Counted from the first letter of the stretch, positions 51,667 to 61,510 are shown. The stretch is DNA of 64,000 nt from Vibrio injensis (GCF_001895205.1 NZ_BDJF01000016.1:124001-188000), one strand, 5' to 3'. Numbers and translations: made by a program. Notes: generated by a model not told the origin, from the letters alone.

Positions 51667-53046
51667 ATGTCAGTTGCAGCTATCGCTATGCTTGCGGTAT
51701 TTGTCGGTATTTTGCTGTTCCTGTTTGGTCAACAGAAAAAAAGCCATTCTCTGTCGCGCTTAGTTCTATTAGGTCTTGTGCTTGGTAGTGTCTTTGGACT
51801 CGCGCTTCAGCTTATTTTTAACGAAGGCAACCCTATTATCCGTGATGTACTTTCATGGATTTCCATTGTTGGCAGCGGTTATGTCGAACTCCTGAAAATG
51901 GTTATCATGCCATTGGTATTAGTGTCGATGATTTCTGCTGTAGTGAAATTGGATAACAGCGGTTCGTTGGGTAAAATCTCATTTTTAACCATCTCAATTT
52001 TGTTGTTCACAACAGCGATTGCCGCTTTGATAGGTATTTTGATCACTCATGCGTTTGGCTTAACCGCTGAAGGGCTAACCGAAGGCACACGCGAAGTTGC
52101 TCGGATGGGGCAACTTGAATCTCGCGCATCAACAGTTGCTAACTTAACTATTCCGCAAATGCTGATCGGTTTTATTCCATCAAATCCTTTTGCTGATCTG
52201 ACTGGCGCACGTTCGTCTTCAATCATTGCCGTGGTTATTTTCGGTATCTTAGTCGGTATTGCTGCACGTAAAGTGATGCAAGAGAAAGAACAACTTGAAG
52301 CCCCTATTCGTCTCTTTGTTGATGCGCTGCAATCCATTGTGATGCGATTGGTTAAAATGATCATCGCTCTCACGCCTTACGGTATTGCTGCTCTGATGGC
52401 GAGAATGGTTGCAACTTCAAGCGCAAGCGATATTTTGAACTTACTCGGCTTTATTGTCGCTTCTTATCTCGCCATTGCTTTGATGTTCGTTGTGCATGGT
52501 TTATTGGTTGCTTTGGTTGGCGTTAATCCTAAAACCTATTTCCAAAAAATTTGGCCCGTACTGACTTTCGCGTTTACTTCACGTAGCTCGGCGGCCACCA
52601 TTCCATTAAACGTCGAAGCTCAAATCACTAAGCTTAATGTGCCACCAGTGATTGCTAACTTGTCAGCCTCATTTGGAGCAACAATTGGACAAAATGGCTG
52701 TGCCGGAATTTATCCTGCAATGCTAGCGGTGATGGTTGCTCCATCAATGGGGATTAATCCACTGGATATCCATTTCATCTTGTCATTGATTGCCATGATC
52801 ACCATTAGCTCGTTTGGTATTGCTGGCATTGGTGGTGGCGCTACGTTTGCCGCGCTGATTGTACTTCCAGCGATGGGGTTACCTGTGACAATCGCAGCAC
52901 TGCTTATCTCGATTGAGCCTTTGATTGATATGGCTCGTACTGCGCTCAATGTGTCGGGATCAATGACGGCTGGAACAATCACCAGTCGACTCATGAAACA
53001 AACTCATGAGCCAGAAGCTGAAACACAACCTGTCCAAGCGTCTTAA
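51667..53046 (+). CDS. tcyP: L-cystine transporter (TcyP/YdjN family)
   Basis: 459 residues from ATG 51667, chosen because AAGGATG lies six bases before it. Sodium/dicarboxylate symporter family; the close match to E. coli TcyP (YdjN) is visible in GKISFLTISILLFTTAIAAL, FTSRSSAATIPLNVEAQ, ASFGATIGQNGCAGIYPAML and MDRTALNVSGSMTAGT-like end. It imports cystine and some related compounds, giving cysteine and sulfur. Single-gene unit with its own terminator. Confidence 0.9.
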   Translation: MSVAAIAMLAVFVGILLFLFGQQKKSHSLSRLVLLGLVLGSVFGLALQLIFNEGNPIIRDVLSWISIVGSGYVELLKMVIMPLVLVSMISAVVKLDNSGSLGKISFLTISILLFTTAIAALIGILITHAFGLTAEGLTEGTREVARMGQLESRASTVANLTIPQMLIGFIPSNPFADLTGARSSSIIAVVIFGILVGIAARKVMQEKEQLEAPIRLFVDALQSIVMRLVKMIIALTPYGIAALMARMVATSSASDILNLLGFIVASYLAIALMFVVHGLLVALVGVNPKTYFQKIWPVLTFAFTSRSSAATIPLNVEAQITKLNVPPVIANLSASFGATIGQNGCAGIYPAMLAVMVAPSMGINPLDIHFILSLIAMITISSFGIAGIGGGATFAALIVLPAMGLPVTIAALLISIEPLIDMARTALNVSGSMTAGTITSRLMKQTHEPEAETQPVQAS

Positions 53047-53070
53047 TCATTAACGATTGCTTAATCACTA

Positions 53071-53103
53071 AAAAGCCGACCTGTATATTGGTCGGCTTTT
53101 TTG
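53071..53103 (+). terminator. Terminator after the cystine transporter gene
   Basis: AAAAGCCGACC and GGTCGGCTTTT pair perfectly over 11 bp, followed by TTGTC; 25 bp behind the stop, and also usable by the converging EamA gene. Confidence 0.88.
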
Positions 53104-53143
53104 TCTCTTTTTTCTATCCATGAACACTTAATTCTGCTGTTAA

Positions 53144-54007
53144 TTATCGCCAACGCAGGATCCCTAAACGATACAGTGCTAACGCCGAAAGTAACAAAGC
53201 ACAGCCAAAGATTTTATTCAAAGGCATAGTTTCCGCATAAACCAGCATACTAAGAATCAAAGTCCACACAGGTTCTAATAACATTAATAGCGCCGCATTG
53301 GTTGGATTAGCATGCTTTTGACCAATAGTTTGCATCAGATATCGTAAGCTCGTAGCCAATAGCACACTCAGCGCAAACCACTTCCAAGTCATGAGGCTGA
53401 CAGATTCAGGCCAACGCTCAAAGAGCCAACAGAGCAGTACCCCCAAACAACCGACAGTAAAAAGCTGTAACGTGGTTAATAACATTGCGGGCAATTTCGC
53501 CGAGTATTGACTGTTGAAGTTAAAATGTAATGCCAGCCCCATCGCCGCGGCTAAAAACCACAACTGATTGACCGCAATTTGCCAAGCGCCATTCCAAGAG
53601 AGCAGAAACAATCCTAATACTGCAATTGGAAAAGCCAGCCAAAAAGCTCGATTCGGTCGATTACCGTGTAGTGGCCAAGCCAGTAAAGGGACAAACAACA
53701 TCGACAAACTCATGATGAATGCACCTTCACCCAAGGTGGGACTCAATGAAATCGCATGTATCCAGCAAAAGAGCGACCCACCCAAAAATACACCGACCCC
53801 CATTGCGCGCAGACAATCTTGTCGAGAGGTTTTTTTTAAAGCAGGGAAACAAAACGGCAGCAAGATCAGAGAAGCAGCAATGAATCTCAAACCAATAAAG
53901 CCAAACGGTGGTAATTCTTCAATGGCTTGTTTTGAGAAAACCCAACCCGCAGCAGCGAGCAATGTTGTTAATACAAAAATCGATTCAGCGCGAAATTTAA
54001 CCATCAT
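53144..54007 (-). CDS. EamA-family (DMT) transporter
   Basis: 287 residues from ATG 54007 (an upstream in-frame start at 54079 adds a leader that does not match the family). Ten membrane segments in two EamA repeats: ESIFVLTTLLAAAGWVFSKQ with FIGLRFIAASLILLP, and QLWFLAAAMGLALHFNFNSQY with NPTNAALLMLLEPVWTLILS and FGCALLLSALALYRLG. Drug/metabolite exporter superfamily, substrate unknown. Converges with the cystine transporter gene. Confidence 0.85.
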   Translation of the reverse strand: MMVKFRAESIFVLTTLLAAAGWVFSKQAIEELPPFGFIGLRFIAASLILLPFCFPALKKTSRQDCLRAMGVGVFLGGSLFCWIHAISLSPTLGEGAFIMSLSMLFVPLLAWPLHGNRPNRAFWLAFPIAVLGLFLLSWNGAWQIAVNQLWFLAAAMGLALHFNFNSQYSAKLPAMLLTTLQLFTVGCLGVLLCWLFERWPESVSLMTWKWFALSVLLATSLRYLMQTIGQKHANPTNAALLMLLEPVWTLILSMLVYAETMPLNKIFGCALLLSALALYRLGILRWR

Positions 54008-54079
54008 GGTAAGGTCACACAAAGGCAGGAAAGAGTGAACAGATTGTGCGCCAAATGTAAAAATAAAACCACTCTTCAT

Positions 54080-54393
54080 CGACTAAATATCAATGATTTA
54101 GCTTTGCTATAACGTGTTAACACCCCATCTGCAAGCAACACATAAATAGAGATTGATTCGATATCTGAATCATCAAGAACAGCCGTTCTCATATTCATAC
54201 AACTCTAAAAATTAACTTAAAATAGAAATTAAAACCCAATAAAAACAATTAAATTAGAATAAAAAACCAACATTTTCACTTTTACATAGTTCCATTGGGC
54301 CGGCAACTTAGGATTAATCAGTGAATGTGACCACCACCACAAAAAGCCTTCATCCACTAAATGTGATAAGTTTTACCACATTATCATTTCTAT
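54080..54393. other. AT-rich gap upstream of the HAAAP permease
   Basis: 314 bp, very AT-rich around 54205-54290. Just before the gene is an AATGTG...CACATT inverted repeat (54359-54381, 11-bp spacer), a possible operator; its spacing is not that of a CRP site. No gene is supported. Confidence 0.4.
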
Positions 54394-55665
54394 ATGGCTC
54401 TAATTTCAGTGAAAGACTCCCAAGAAACATTGCATTTCAGCAGCACTCCAGAAAAGACCGCCTGGAATCGACATGACACTTATTGGTCACTCAGCTTATT
54501 TGGTACTGCCGTGGGTGCTGGCATTCTTTTTTTACCCATTAATCTAGGGCTTGGTGGGTTTTGGCCGTTATTGATTATGGCGCTTCTCGCTTACCCAATG
54601 ACGTACTACTCTCATCGCGGCCTAGCAAGATTCGTTTTATCTTCTGCTCATCCTAACAGTGACTTTACGGATGTGGTTGAAGAACACTTTGGAGTCACGG
54701 CCGGCAGAGCGATTGCTTGGTTATACTTTCTGTCTATTTTCCCTATCTTATTAATATATGGCGTGGGACTGACCAATACTGTTGATAGTTTCTGGGTTAA
54801 CCAAGCGCAGCTCAGCGCTCTGCCTCGTTGGTTACTCTCTGGTGTTCTGGTCAGTGGCTTGATTGCGATTATGCTCAGCGGTGAAAAAATCATGTTACGC
54901 GCGTTTGCCGTCATGGTTTATCCACTGGCAGCTATTTTAGCGGCTTTATCGCTCTATTTGATTCCCCGCTGGCATCTGCCTTCTCTTGCTTTGCCGAGTG
55001 CTGGGGAATTTATTCATACCGCTTGGCTATCAGTGCCGGTGATTGTTTTTTCATTCAGTTACGCTGCGGCTATTTCTAGTTTTGCTCATAAGCAGCGACG
55101 CTATTATCAGCAACAAGCCCTAAAGAAAAGCGAACAGATATTAAGACGCACGAGTATGGTGTTGATTGCTTTTGTACTGCTGTTTGTTTTTTCATGCGTA
55201 TTAACGCTATCCCCCGAACAACTCCACGATGCAAAGACACAAAATCTCTCTATTTTGTCTTACTTAGCGAACGCGACTGATAATCCGTTTATTGCAACGC
55301 TCGGCCCACTGGTGGCTTTTATTGCCATTACCTCCTCGTTCTTAGGACACTTTTTAGGCGCTCGTGAGAGCCTAAATGGATTGCTGACTAAGCACAGTTC
55401 TCTGAATTACGCTCAGGCGAATAAATTAGGAATTGGATTTCTATTTCTGACTATCTGGGCGGCGGCAATACTCAATCCAAGTATTTTGGGCATGATGGAA
55501 GCGTTATCTGGGCCAGTTATCGCCTTAATTTTATTTATCATGCCAATGATTGCCGTTTACCGTGTTAGCGCCCTCACTGGTTATAAAAAAAACCTTAGCA
55601 CTTACTTTGTATTTGCTGTTGGCATGATGGCTGTCTCGGCTTTGCTTTATCGCCTACTTCATTAA
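54394..55665 (+). CDS. HAAAP-family amino acid permease (SdaC/YhaO-like)
   Basis: 423 residues, 11 membrane segments. N-terminus YWSLSLFGTAVGAGILFLPI with the helix-breaking GTAVGAGIL, then NSDFTDVVEEHFG and FLGHFLGARESLNGL, as in SdaC, TdcC and YhaO/DlsT. These are proton symporters for serine/threonine or cysteine-type amino acids; which one is unknown. The length matches. Single gene. Confidence 0.85.
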   Translation: MALISVKDSQETLHFSSTPEKTAWNRHDTYWSLSLFGTAVGAGILFLPINLGLGGFWPLLIMALLAYPMTYYSHRGLARFVLSSAHPNSDFTDVVEEHFGVTAGRAIAWLYFLSIFPILLIYGVGLTNTVDSFWVNQAQLSALPRWLLSGVLVSGLIAIMLSGEKIMLRAFAVMVYPLAAILAALSLYLIPRWHLPSLALPSAGEFIHTAWLSVPVIVFSFSYAAAISSFAHKQRRYYQQQALKKSEQILRRTSMVLIAFVLLFVFSCVLTLSPEQLHDAKTQNLSILSYLANATDNPFIATLGPLVAFIAITSSFLGHFLGARESLNGLLTKHSSLNYAQANKLGIGFLFLTIWAAAILNPSILGMMEALSGPVIALILFIMPMIAVYRVSALTGYKKNLSTYFVFAVGMMAVSALLYRLLH

Positions 55666-55869
55666 ATCTCGCAGGTCTCTTCTCTCCTCTCCACTGAAAA
55701 CTTATCGCTGGAGAGGAAATCATCATGCTCATGGATAACCCTCTTTTTTATCAGAGAGTTAGTTCAATCACTGATCTACCTTGGTTAAAATACTTGCAGA
55801 ACTCATTGACTAATATTTAACCAAGTCGTACCTTGTAATGTAATCTTCATCACATTAGGAGGCTATTCC

Positions 55870-56088
55870 ATGAAACGCTCTAGCGCAACTTCACGTCTGC
55901 AAATGATTAAAGAGGTTGCAAAACGCAACACCTCTCCTACCAAAGCCGATCCTATGGCGCAATATATCAATACATTAATACACAGCAAAACCAGTCAACC
56001 GAAACAAGACCCGAAACGGACTTTCTCTGGCTTGCATTTTGATGAGCATGCTGGGGGATGGGTTAGCGATCATTGGGATAATAAATAA
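55870..56088 (+). CDS. Small basic protein of unknown function (72 aa)
   Basis: 72 residues with an excellent ribosome site (TTAGGAGG, 7 bp before ATG). Basic N-terminus (KRSSATSRLQMIKEVAKRNT), then QYINTLIHSKTSQPKQD and an aromatic end FDEHAGGWVSDHWDNK. No membrane helix or signal. I do not recognise the family; coding seems likely from the start signals and isolated placement. Confidence 0.6.
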   Translation: MKRSSATSRLQMIKEVAKRNTSPTKADPMAQYINTLIHSKTSQPKQDPKRTFSGLHFDEHAGGWVSDHWDNK

Positions 56089-56271
56089 CCCAATTCACTA
56101 GCTATTTTATTGCTCATACCCTACCGATGCGAAGTCTGAACATTAAGCTAGATTGAACCAACAGATTGGTCTTTAGGGTATGATAGGTAATGTTGTCATT
56201 AGAAATGGATTTCGTTTGATGCTTAACCGCCACTCACCACACTGACTGCCCTGAAAAAACGACACTATCGG

Positions 56272-56526
56272 CTAGAACAGTTCGTTTTGTCGATCCTCAT
56301 TAACCATTTCCACCCTATTCTTGGTCTGATTCTGCTGCGAACGTTGTTTACGCCGATAACGTTGCCGACAAAGATGGATGACATGCAGTTGTTGAGCTGG
56401 CGTCATGTCTAGCCACGTAAAACGTTCCTCTCTTTTACGCATACAGCCCTGACAATAGCCTTTCTCATCCACGCTACAGACACCCACACAAGGGCTTGGG
56501 ATCTGGAAAAACTCCAACTGCTCCAT
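56272..56526 (-). CDS. DUF1289 family protein (Fe-S/zinc-type, 4 Cys)
   Basis: 84 residues from ATG 56526, where GGAG is five bases upstream. The Cys pattern SPCVGVCSVDEKGYCQGCMR is the DUF1289 signature and is probably a metal-binding site. The basic C-terminus (RQRYRRKQRSQQNQTK) is typical. Cytoplasmic, function unknown. Confidence 0.88.
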   Translation of the reverse strand: MEQLEFFQIPSPCVGVCSVDEKGYCQGCMRKREERFTWLDMTPAQQLHVIHLCRQRYRRKQRSQQNQTKNRVEMVNEDRQNELF

Positions 56527-56733
56527 AACCACTCCATTGTTTTATGTCCTATCTGACCCCATAAAAAATTCGGTTAGCGATTAGCTCATGATCGCCCACG
56601 CTTTAGGCATGACAGTCCGCTAACACAACTTAACCATGGCCCGTTATACTCTATGCCAATCATCTCATCAACTTAACGTGATTAGGTTGTCCTGATGCTA
56701 TTTGATATCCGATTGTTGATTAGGAGTTCTCAC

Positions 56734-57177
56734 ATGAAGCTTAGTTCAAAAACCCTACTTGCCGCAATATCCTTACCGGTCTTACTCTCTGCTTGTGCAG
56801 GTTACCAAGATAAAACCGAGATTACTGCCGACGCACTGCAGCATCATCATTGGCAACTGACTCATATTGATGGGCAGCCGTTGGTCATGGATGAGCATTA
56901 TGATGCACCAAGACTCGAGTTTGGCGAAAAAATGATGGCCAGTGGAAATGCAGGCTGTAACAACTTTTTCGGTCAAGCCGAGCTAAAAGATAACAAACTG
57001 CGTATTGAAAGAATGGGCATGACGATGAAAATGTGTATCGGTGATGTTATGGATACTGAGCAACTCGTCTCTCAATCATTAAGTGACTGGAATGACGTAA
57101 CATTAACCGAAGAAACGCTAACCTTAACAAACCAAGTACATACGTTGACTTTCACGTTGAGTGATTGGGTTAAGTAA
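56734..57177 (+). CDS. HslJ-like META domain lipoprotein
   Basis: 147 residues from ATG 56734, which follows TAGGAG. Lipoprotein signal with lipobox LLSAC (Cys at about 21), then META domain: HHHWQLTHIDGQPL, FGEKMMASGNAGCNNFFGQ and MTMKMCIGDVMDTEQ, with the conserved GxxGCNxFxG motif and the Cys pair. HslJ-type proteins are linked to heat shock and novobiocin resistance in E. coli; exact role unclear. Terminator behind. Confidence 0.88.
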   Translation: MKLSSKTLLAAISLPVLLSACAGYQDKTEITADALQHHHWQLTHIDGQPLVMDEHYDAPRLEFGEKMMASGNAGCNNFFGQAELKDNKLRIERMGMTMKMCIGDVMDTEQLVSQSLSDWNDVTLTEETLTLTNQVHTLTFTLSDWVK

Positions 57178-57213
57178 ACGCCATCGGTTTTTCATATTCC
57201 CAGTGAGCAATAT

Positions 57214-57240
57214 AAAGACAGCAAAAAGCTGTCTTTTTTA
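57214..57240 (+). terminator. Terminator after the META-domain gene
   Basis: AAAGACAGC and GCTGTCTTT pair as a 9-bp stem around AAAAA, followed by TTTA. Confidence 0.88.
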
Positions 57241-57407
57241 TTAAGCTAATTTTGTTACACAGAAGGTTAACTTATTTAATGATTTTCCTTCATAATGGAT
57301 TGATGTGACTGTTCGATAAAGGGTGAGGACTGCGGACTCTTGTTGCAAAATGGCTCTGCATTAGCGATCAACGCCACCCTCAATAGAAAAAAAGATTAAG
57401 GATAATA

Positions 57408-58553
57408 ATGAAAAATTGGCTAGCTCTACTCTGCGCAAGTTTACTGTCGTTTGCGCTTCACGCTCAATCTTGGCAAGAGATCACTCAACAAGCTCGGGGA
57501 GAAACGGTCTACTTCCATGCTTGGGGTGGTAGTCAAGAAGTTAACAACTACTTACGTTGGGCGGCTGTACAACTCAAACAACAGCACGATATCAATTTAG
57601 TACATGTTAAAGTGTCTGATATTGCCGAAACGGCCAGTCGATTAGTCGCAGAGAAAGCAGCAGGCCGGAATGATGCTGGTAGTGTTGATATGGTGTGGAT
57701 CAATGGTGCGAATTTCAAGTCCATGAAAGATAATGGGTTATTATACGGTCCGATCGTTGGCATGCTACCCAACTGGGCAATCGTCGACTCATCACTTCCT
57801 GTTGATCGCGATTTTGCTGAACCCACAGAAGGGTTAGAAGCCCCTTGGGGAGTCGGTCAGTTGGTGTTTATTCATGACCGCCAAAAGCTCAATAATCCAC
57901 CACAATCTTTTGCAGAATTACTCAGTTATGCCAAGGTATACCCTAACCGGATTACTTACCCTCGCCCACCTGAGTTTCATGGTGCCAGTTTTCTTAAAGC
58001 ATTATTGATTGAATTAACCGCTAACGATGCCGCATTAGGTTTACCGGTTGATCAGGCTTCTTTCGCCATTATAACCAAACCATTATGGGATTATTTGGAT
58101 CAACTGCATACCGTTGCTTGGCGATCGGGGCGACAATTTCCATCCGGCTCATCAGAAATGCTCCAATTACTGGATGATGGGCAAATTGATCTTGCGATTA
58201 CTTTTAATCCTAATGCTGTTTTTGCCGCTCAAGCTGCGGGTAAGCTATCGAAAAGTACACAAAGTTACGCGATGCAAAACGGCGCTCTAACCAATATTCA
58301 TTTTTTGGCTATCCCTTGGAATGCCAATGCCAAAGCGGGCGCTTTAGTCGCAATCAATTTTTTACTTAGCCCTGAAGCCCAATCTCGTAAAGGGGATTTG
58401 GCTATTTGGGGAGATCCTGCCGTTATCCAAAGGCAGTACCTTAGCGGCTCTGCCAGCCATTCAATATTGTATCCTTCGATAGATGAACCTCATCCCAGTT
58501 GGCAAACCGCGTTAGGGGAAGAGTGGCAGCGTCGTTACGGTCATCGTCAATAA
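57408..58553 (+). CDS. ynjB: ABC transporter substrate-binding protein YnjB-like
   Basis: 381 residues with a signal peptide (LALLCASLLSFALHAQS). Motifs YFHAWGGSQEVNNYLRWA near the start and VWINGANFKSMKDNGLLYGP match E. coli YnjB, a periplasmic binding protein of iron/thiamine-like fold. It binds an unknown solute for the YnjC permease and YnjD ATPase behind it. GGATAAT precedes ATG. First gene of the ynjBCD-ynjF operon. Confidence 0.88.
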   Translation: MKNWLALLCASLLSFALHAQSWQEITQQARGETVYFHAWGGSQEVNNYLRWAAVQLKQQHDINLVHVKVSDIAETASRLVAEKAAGRNDAGSVDMVWINGANFKSMKDNGLLYGPIVGMLPNWAIVDSSLPVDRDFAEPTEGLEAPWGVGQLVFIHDRQKLNNPPQSFAELLSYAKVYPNRITYPRPPEFHGASFLKALLIELTANDAALGLPVDQASFAIITKPLWDYLDQLHTVAWRSGRQFPSGSSEMLQLLDDGQIDLAITFNPNAVFAAQAAGKLSKSTQSYAMQNGALTNIHFLAIPWNANAKAGALVAINFLLSPEAQSRKGDLAIWGDPAVIQRQYLSGSASHSILYPSIDEPHPSWQTALGEEWQRRYGHRQ

Positions 58554-58561
58554 CGATCATT

Positions 58562-60220
58562 ATGCGATTACGACTGGCTTATTGGGGCGTACTACTGATT
58601 TGCGTTGCGCCCATTATTCCTGGAGTGCTCGGTATCGTCAGCTCTGCATTAGGTTATATCCCCACCGTAGGATTGAATAGTGTTGGCGTTGAGGCTTTTC
58701 AGCAAGTTGGGCAATGGACAGGTATTGAACGTTCCTTGCTGCTCTCGCTTAGCTCAACCCTATTGAGCACCTACCTTGCCTTAGCGATCAGTTTTGCCAT
58801 TTTAGCCTCGCTTTGGCACTCTCCATATTGGCGAAGGGTTGAACATGCGTTATCCGCACTGCTTGCTCTTCCTCATGTTGCTTTTGCCATTGGCTTTGCC
58901 TTCCTATTTGCACCGACAGGAATGGTTTCGCGTTTGCTCCATGCCATATCGGGTTATCAACCCTCTACTCAAGGTGCCACTTGGCTAGTTCAAGATCCCT
59001 ACGCATTGGGACTCACTATCGCCTTAGCATTAAAAGAAGTTCCTTTTCTGCTCTTGATGAGCCTCTCGGTGGTACAACAATTACGTATTCCGTCCTTACT
59101 CACCGTTGCGGCTTCTCTCGGCTACTCACCTCGTCAAGCTTGGTGTAAGTTGGTTTTTCCACAATGGCTATCTAAAATGCGCTTTGCCTTATTTGCCGTC
59201 ACTAGCTACGGTATTTCGGTGGTCGATCTCAGTCTAATTTTAGGTCCGAATACCCCTCCGACCTTCGCCGTCTTAGTCTGGCAATGGTTCAGTGATGCCG
59301 ATTTGCAGCAAATTCCCCGCGCCGCCGCTGGCGCGTTACTGCTCTTAGGATTAGCGAGTATCATGCTGCTGTTAGTATTACTGATTGAGCGCATACTCTT
59401 GGGCTTATGCCGCCAATGGATGTGGTCAGGCCGTTACGCCTTATTCTTACCAGGAAAAAGCTTACTCTGTTTAGTGTGCTTTATTTCTTTGAGTATTTTC
59501 CCTCTGATGATGTTATGGAGCATTGCCCAGCGCTGGCGTTTTCCTGAGTTGTGGCCCAGCGAATACAGTTGGCGATTTTGGCTAGCGGAGTGGCCGACTA
59601 TGCTACCTACCCTCTATCAAAGTGTTGGTTTAGCGCTGATCAGTGGTAGCCTAGCATTGCTTTTTGCTGTTCTGACTCATGAATATCGTCAAGCTTCGCC
59701 TCGCTCAGTACCGACCTATTTGATCGTCATGCCAATGCTAGTCCCTGCGCTCTCTTTATTGTTTGGCGTACAAATTCTCACCTTGCTGATCGCAGGCTCA
59801 AACTATGTCTTATGGGTCATTTGGGGGCATCTCTTCTTTGCCTTTCCGCTGGTGTATCTTGCGCTTGATGGGGCATGGAAAAGCTATCCTACTGACTACC
59901 ATAAAATCGCCACCAGTTTAGGTAAAAGTGATTGGTCTATCTTTTGTAAAGTCAAAGCCCCACTATTGAGACCGGCTATGCTCTACGCTTGGGCAGTAGG
60001 AGTCAGTGTGAGTTTAGCGCAATATTTACCAACGCTGATGCTTGGGGGCGGTCGCTTCGCCACCATTACTACCGAAGCAGTGACACTATCCAGTGGTTTT
60101 GACCGCCGGGTAATGGCTATTTATGCCCTTTGGCAAGCCGTGCTACCGTTTATTTTTTTCTTGCTTGCGATTATTCTTAGTCGCGCCTTTCAGCCTCAAT
60201 CTTTAACAAGAAGCCGTTAA
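58562..60220 (+). CDS. ynjC: ABC transporter permease YnjC-like (two fused permease domains)
   Basis: 552 residues from ATG 58562; an in-frame upstream start lies within ynjB. Contains two BPD_transp_1 domains in tandem, as in E. coli YnjC (511 aa): YSPRQAWCKLVFPQWLSKMR in the first and LGKSDWSIFCKVKAPLLRPA in the second are the EAA loops that dock the ATPase. About 12 membrane segments. Same transport system as YnjB and YnjD. Confidence 0.88.
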   Translation: MRLRLAYWGVLLICVAPIIPGVLGIVSSALGYIPTVGLNSVGVEAFQQVGQWTGIERSLLLSLSSTLLSTYLALAISFAILASLWHSPYWRRVEHALSALLALPHVAFAIGFAFLFAPTGMVSRLLHAISGYQPSTQGATWLVQDPYALGLTIALALKEVPFLLLMSLSVVQQLRIPSLLTVAASLGYSPRQAWCKLVFPQWLSKMRFALFAVTSYGISVVDLSLILGPNTPPTFAVLVWQWFSDADLQQIPRAAAGALLLLGLASIMLLLVLLIERILLGLCRQWMWSGRYALFLPGKSLLCLVCFISLSIFPLMMLWSIAQRWRFPELWPSEYSWRFWLAEWPTMLPTLYQSVGLALISGSLALLFAVLTHEYRQASPRSVPTYLIVMPMLVPALSLLFGVQILTLLIAGSNYVLWVIWGHLFFAFPLVYLALDGAWKSYPTDYHKIATSLGKSDWSIFCKVKAPLLRPAMLYAWAVGVSVSLAQYLPTLMLGGGRFATITTEAVTLSSGFDRRVMAIYALWQAVLPFIFFLLAIILSRAFQPQSLTRSR

Positions 60221-60223
60221 CTA

Positions 60224-60871
60224 ATGAGTTTTTATCTCAAAGATCTTACCCTATATAAGCCAGATGGCCAGCCACTGCTAAACCACTTTGATTTAACCAT
60301 TCATCGAGGTGAGATCGTCAGTCTAATGGGGCCAAGCGGCTGTGGTAAATCGACCTTACTCAATGCTATTGCCGGACATTTACCTACCGATTTTCGTTAT
60401 CGTGGAAAGATGACATTTAACCAGCAAGACTTAACCACGCTGCGTCCGCATCAACGTCAAATTGGTTTACTGTTCCAAGATGACTTGCTGTTTCCGCATC
60501 TTAATGTGTGGGAAAATTTAGCCTTTGCTTTACCTAATGCAGTCAAAGGTCAACATCGCAAACGACAAGCGCAACAAGCTTTAGAGAACGTATCGTTACT
60601 CGCTTTAGCGGAGTCCTTCCCAGATCAACTGTCAGGTGGACAAAGAGCCAGAGTCAGTTTGCTGCGTATGCTGCTCGCTCAACCTCGCCTAGCGCTACTT
60701 GATGAACCGTTCAGTAAATTAGATAAAACACTACGGATACAATTTCGCCAGTGGGTATTTGAACAGTTAAAAGCCTCGCAAATTCCAACCTTAATGGTCA
60801 CTCATGATGAAGAAGATGTGCTTCACTGTGATCGCGTAATCCAATGGCCAGAGGAGCAACTCAATGCTTGA
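60224..60871 (+). CDS. ynjD: ABC transporter ATP-binding protein YnjD-like
   Basis: 215 residues. Walker A GPSGCGKSTLL, Q-loop LLFQDDLLF, signature LSGGQRARVSLLRML, Walker B LALLDEPFSKLD and MVTHDEEDVL are intact. Short form without a regulatory C-terminal domain, like E. coli YnjD (217 aa). It powers the YnjBC importer. It overlaps the next gene by 8 bp. Confidence 0.92.
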   Translation: MSFYLKDLTLYKPDGQPLLNHFDLTIHRGEIVSLMGPSGCGKSTLLNAIAGHLPTDFRYRGKMTFNQQDLTTLRPHQRQIGLLFQDDLLFPHLNVWENLAFALPNAVKGQHRKRQAQQALENVSLLALAESFPDQLSGGQRARVSLLRMLLAQPRLALLDEPFSKLDKTLRIQFRQWVFEQLKASQIPTLMVTHDEEDVLHCDRVIQWPEEQLNA

Positions 60872-61496
60872 TCGCTACATTATCCCGGTTATTCGCCGCC
60901 CCTTATCCTATGCGGCAGAGCAATTGGATGAACTCAACGTGACCGCTAATCAAGTAACACTCTTCGGTTTTGCTTTGGGGTGTTTGGCTTTTCTAGCGTT
61001 ATTATTAGAGCAGTATACCTTGGCTTTATGGCTGATCCTCGCTAACCGGCTTTGTGATGGGCTGGATGGAGCATTAGCGCGAATTCAAGGACTCACTGAT
61101 GCAGGGGGATTTCTCGATATTAGCTTAGATTTTCTGTTTTATTCGTTAATCCCTTTTGGTTTTATTCTCGCGAATCCCGAAGCAAACAGCATTGCGGGCG
61201 CTTTTTTGATTTTTTCGTTCATTGGTACCGGGTGCAGTTTTCTCGCTTTTGCCGTCATGGCCAGCAAGCACGGGATCATCAACCCTATTTATCAACATAA
61301 GTCTTTGTATTATATGAGTGGATTAACCGAAGGGACAGAAACGATCGTCTGTTTGGTTCTATTTTGTCTCTTTCCTGATCATTTTTCACTGATTGCCTAT
61401 CTGTTTGCAGCGGCTTGCTGGATGACAACTGGGACACGGCTCTATTCTGGTTTTCATACACTATCAACATTAGAGAAAACCAATAACTCACATTAA
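60864..61496 (+). CDS. ynjF: CDP-alcohol phosphatidyltransferase YnjF-like
   Basis: 210 residues with six helices. The CDP-alcohol phosphatidyltransferase motif DGx2ARx8Gx3Dx3D is present as DGLDGALARIQGLTDAGGFLD followed by ISLD. These integral membrane enzymes attach an alcohol head group to CDP-diacylglycerol; the alcohol is unknown for YnjF. It overlaps ynjD by 8 bp, as it follows ynjD (and ynjE) in E. coli, which suggests its alcohol acceptor may be the imported solute; that is inference. Confidence 0.9.
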   Translation: MLDRYIIPVIRRPLSYAAEQLDELNVTANQVTLFGFALGCLAFLALLLEQYTLALWLILANRLCDGLDGALARIQGLTDAGGFLDISLDFLFYSLIPFGFILANPEANSIAGAFLIFSFIGTGCSFLAFAVMASKHGIINPIYQHKSLYYMSGLTEGTETIVCLVLFCLFPDHFSLIAYLFAAACWMTTGTRLYSGFHTLSTLEKTNNSH

Positions 61497-61510
61497 GACG
61501 TTCCTACACA

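Noticed and set aside
54359..54381. CRP site before the HAAAP permease
   Set aside because: The AATGTG/CACATT arms are 11 bp apart, not the 6-bp core spacing of CRP sites; kept only as an inverted repeat.
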